Shown here piece after piece: positions 5,121-5,180 of a stretch of 5,180 nucleotides of DNA (its first letter is position 1; every line of letters starts with the position of its first letter). A program made the translations under genes and the position numbers. The notes below the pieces were generated by a model. That model had not been told where the DNA came from. It did not search any database and saw nothing but the letters and a program-made list of their open reading frames with translations. The stretch is taken from the NCBI GenBank assembly GCA_023445495.1, contig JAEXLC010000026.1, forward strand, positions 1 through 5,180. Direction: 5' to 3'. This stretch comes from Pseudomonadota bacterium. Its GTDB lineage: Bacteria; Pseudomonadota; Alphaproteobacteria; Sphingomonadales; Sphingomonadaceae.

Positions 5121-5180
5121 CATCGGGTCGGCCATGCCCCCGGCATGGCCTAAACAGCGCGGGGCGCTGTTTACCCGATG
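5121..5180. repeat. Palindromic element able to form a three-way junction
   Basis: Starting 19 bases after the dipeptidase stop, an outer stem CATCGGGT (5121-5128) pairs with ACCCGATG (5173-5180). Inside it sit two perfect 9-bp hairpins: GGCCATGCC (5130-5138) with GGCATGGCC (5142-5150) around CCC, and AAACAGCGC (5152-5160) with GCGCTGTTT (5164-5172) around GGG. Only C5129, T5151 and the two 3-base loops are unpaired, so 52 of 60 bases pair. The element reaches the last base of the window and may extend further. No T-run is visible, so a simple rho-independent terminator is not supported. It shares no evident sequence with the other two repeats in this window. It may be a dispersed intergenic repeat, an RNA structure at the end of the transcript, or both. 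Confidence 0.85.

Noticed and set aside
3899..5146. Long open frame on the minus strand opposite the dipeptidase
   Set aside because: It mirrors the M19 codons, has shadow-like composition and starts inside the terminal palindrome.

Overview
The window is GC-rich, gene-dense bacterial chromosome. Codons favour G/C in the third position, and the proteins look alphaproteobacterial, most like sphingomonads (Sphingomonas, Sphingobium or a relative). That placement rests on protein style and on the type of intergenic palindromes; there is no rRNA gene or other formal marker to confirm it.

Layout. Positions 2-81 hold a REP-like pair of hairpins. prfB (peptide chain release factor 2, 105-1232) follows directly. 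Its TGA stop overlaps a TTG start for a predicted lipoprotein that carries a class I SAM-dependent methyltransferase fold (1229-2002). A short RadC-type JAB/JAMM protein lies on the minus strand (1988-2470) and overlaps the methyltransferase tail to tail by 15 bases. A 55-base divergent gap separates it from thyA (thymidylate synthase, 2526-3320). A second, different hairpin pair fills most of the thyA-folA gap (3328-3418). folA (dihydrofolate reductase, 3456-3932) overlaps by ATGA an M19-family membrane dipeptidase (3929-5101). The window ends inside or at the edge of a third palindromic element (5121-5180) that can fold into a nearly fully paired three-way junction.

Function. ThyA makes dTMP and converts methylene-tetrahydrofolate to dihydrofolate, and FolA reduces that dihydrofolate back, so thyA-folA form the dTMP/folate cycle. 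The dipeptidase is probably translationally coupled to folA but has no obvious biochemical link to it. prfB and the methyltransferase form a second coupled pair.

No CRISPR array, transposase, phage gene, tRNA or rRNA is visible, and I see no convincing new multi-gene system. The least ordinary material is the set of three intergenic palindromic elements. Two of them share the same outer ends (CGTCA...TGACG) and doublet layout despite different stem sequences, and the second shows compensatory base-pair changes between its arms. Among the proteins, the exported methyltransferase and the stand-alone JAB protein are the least well understood.
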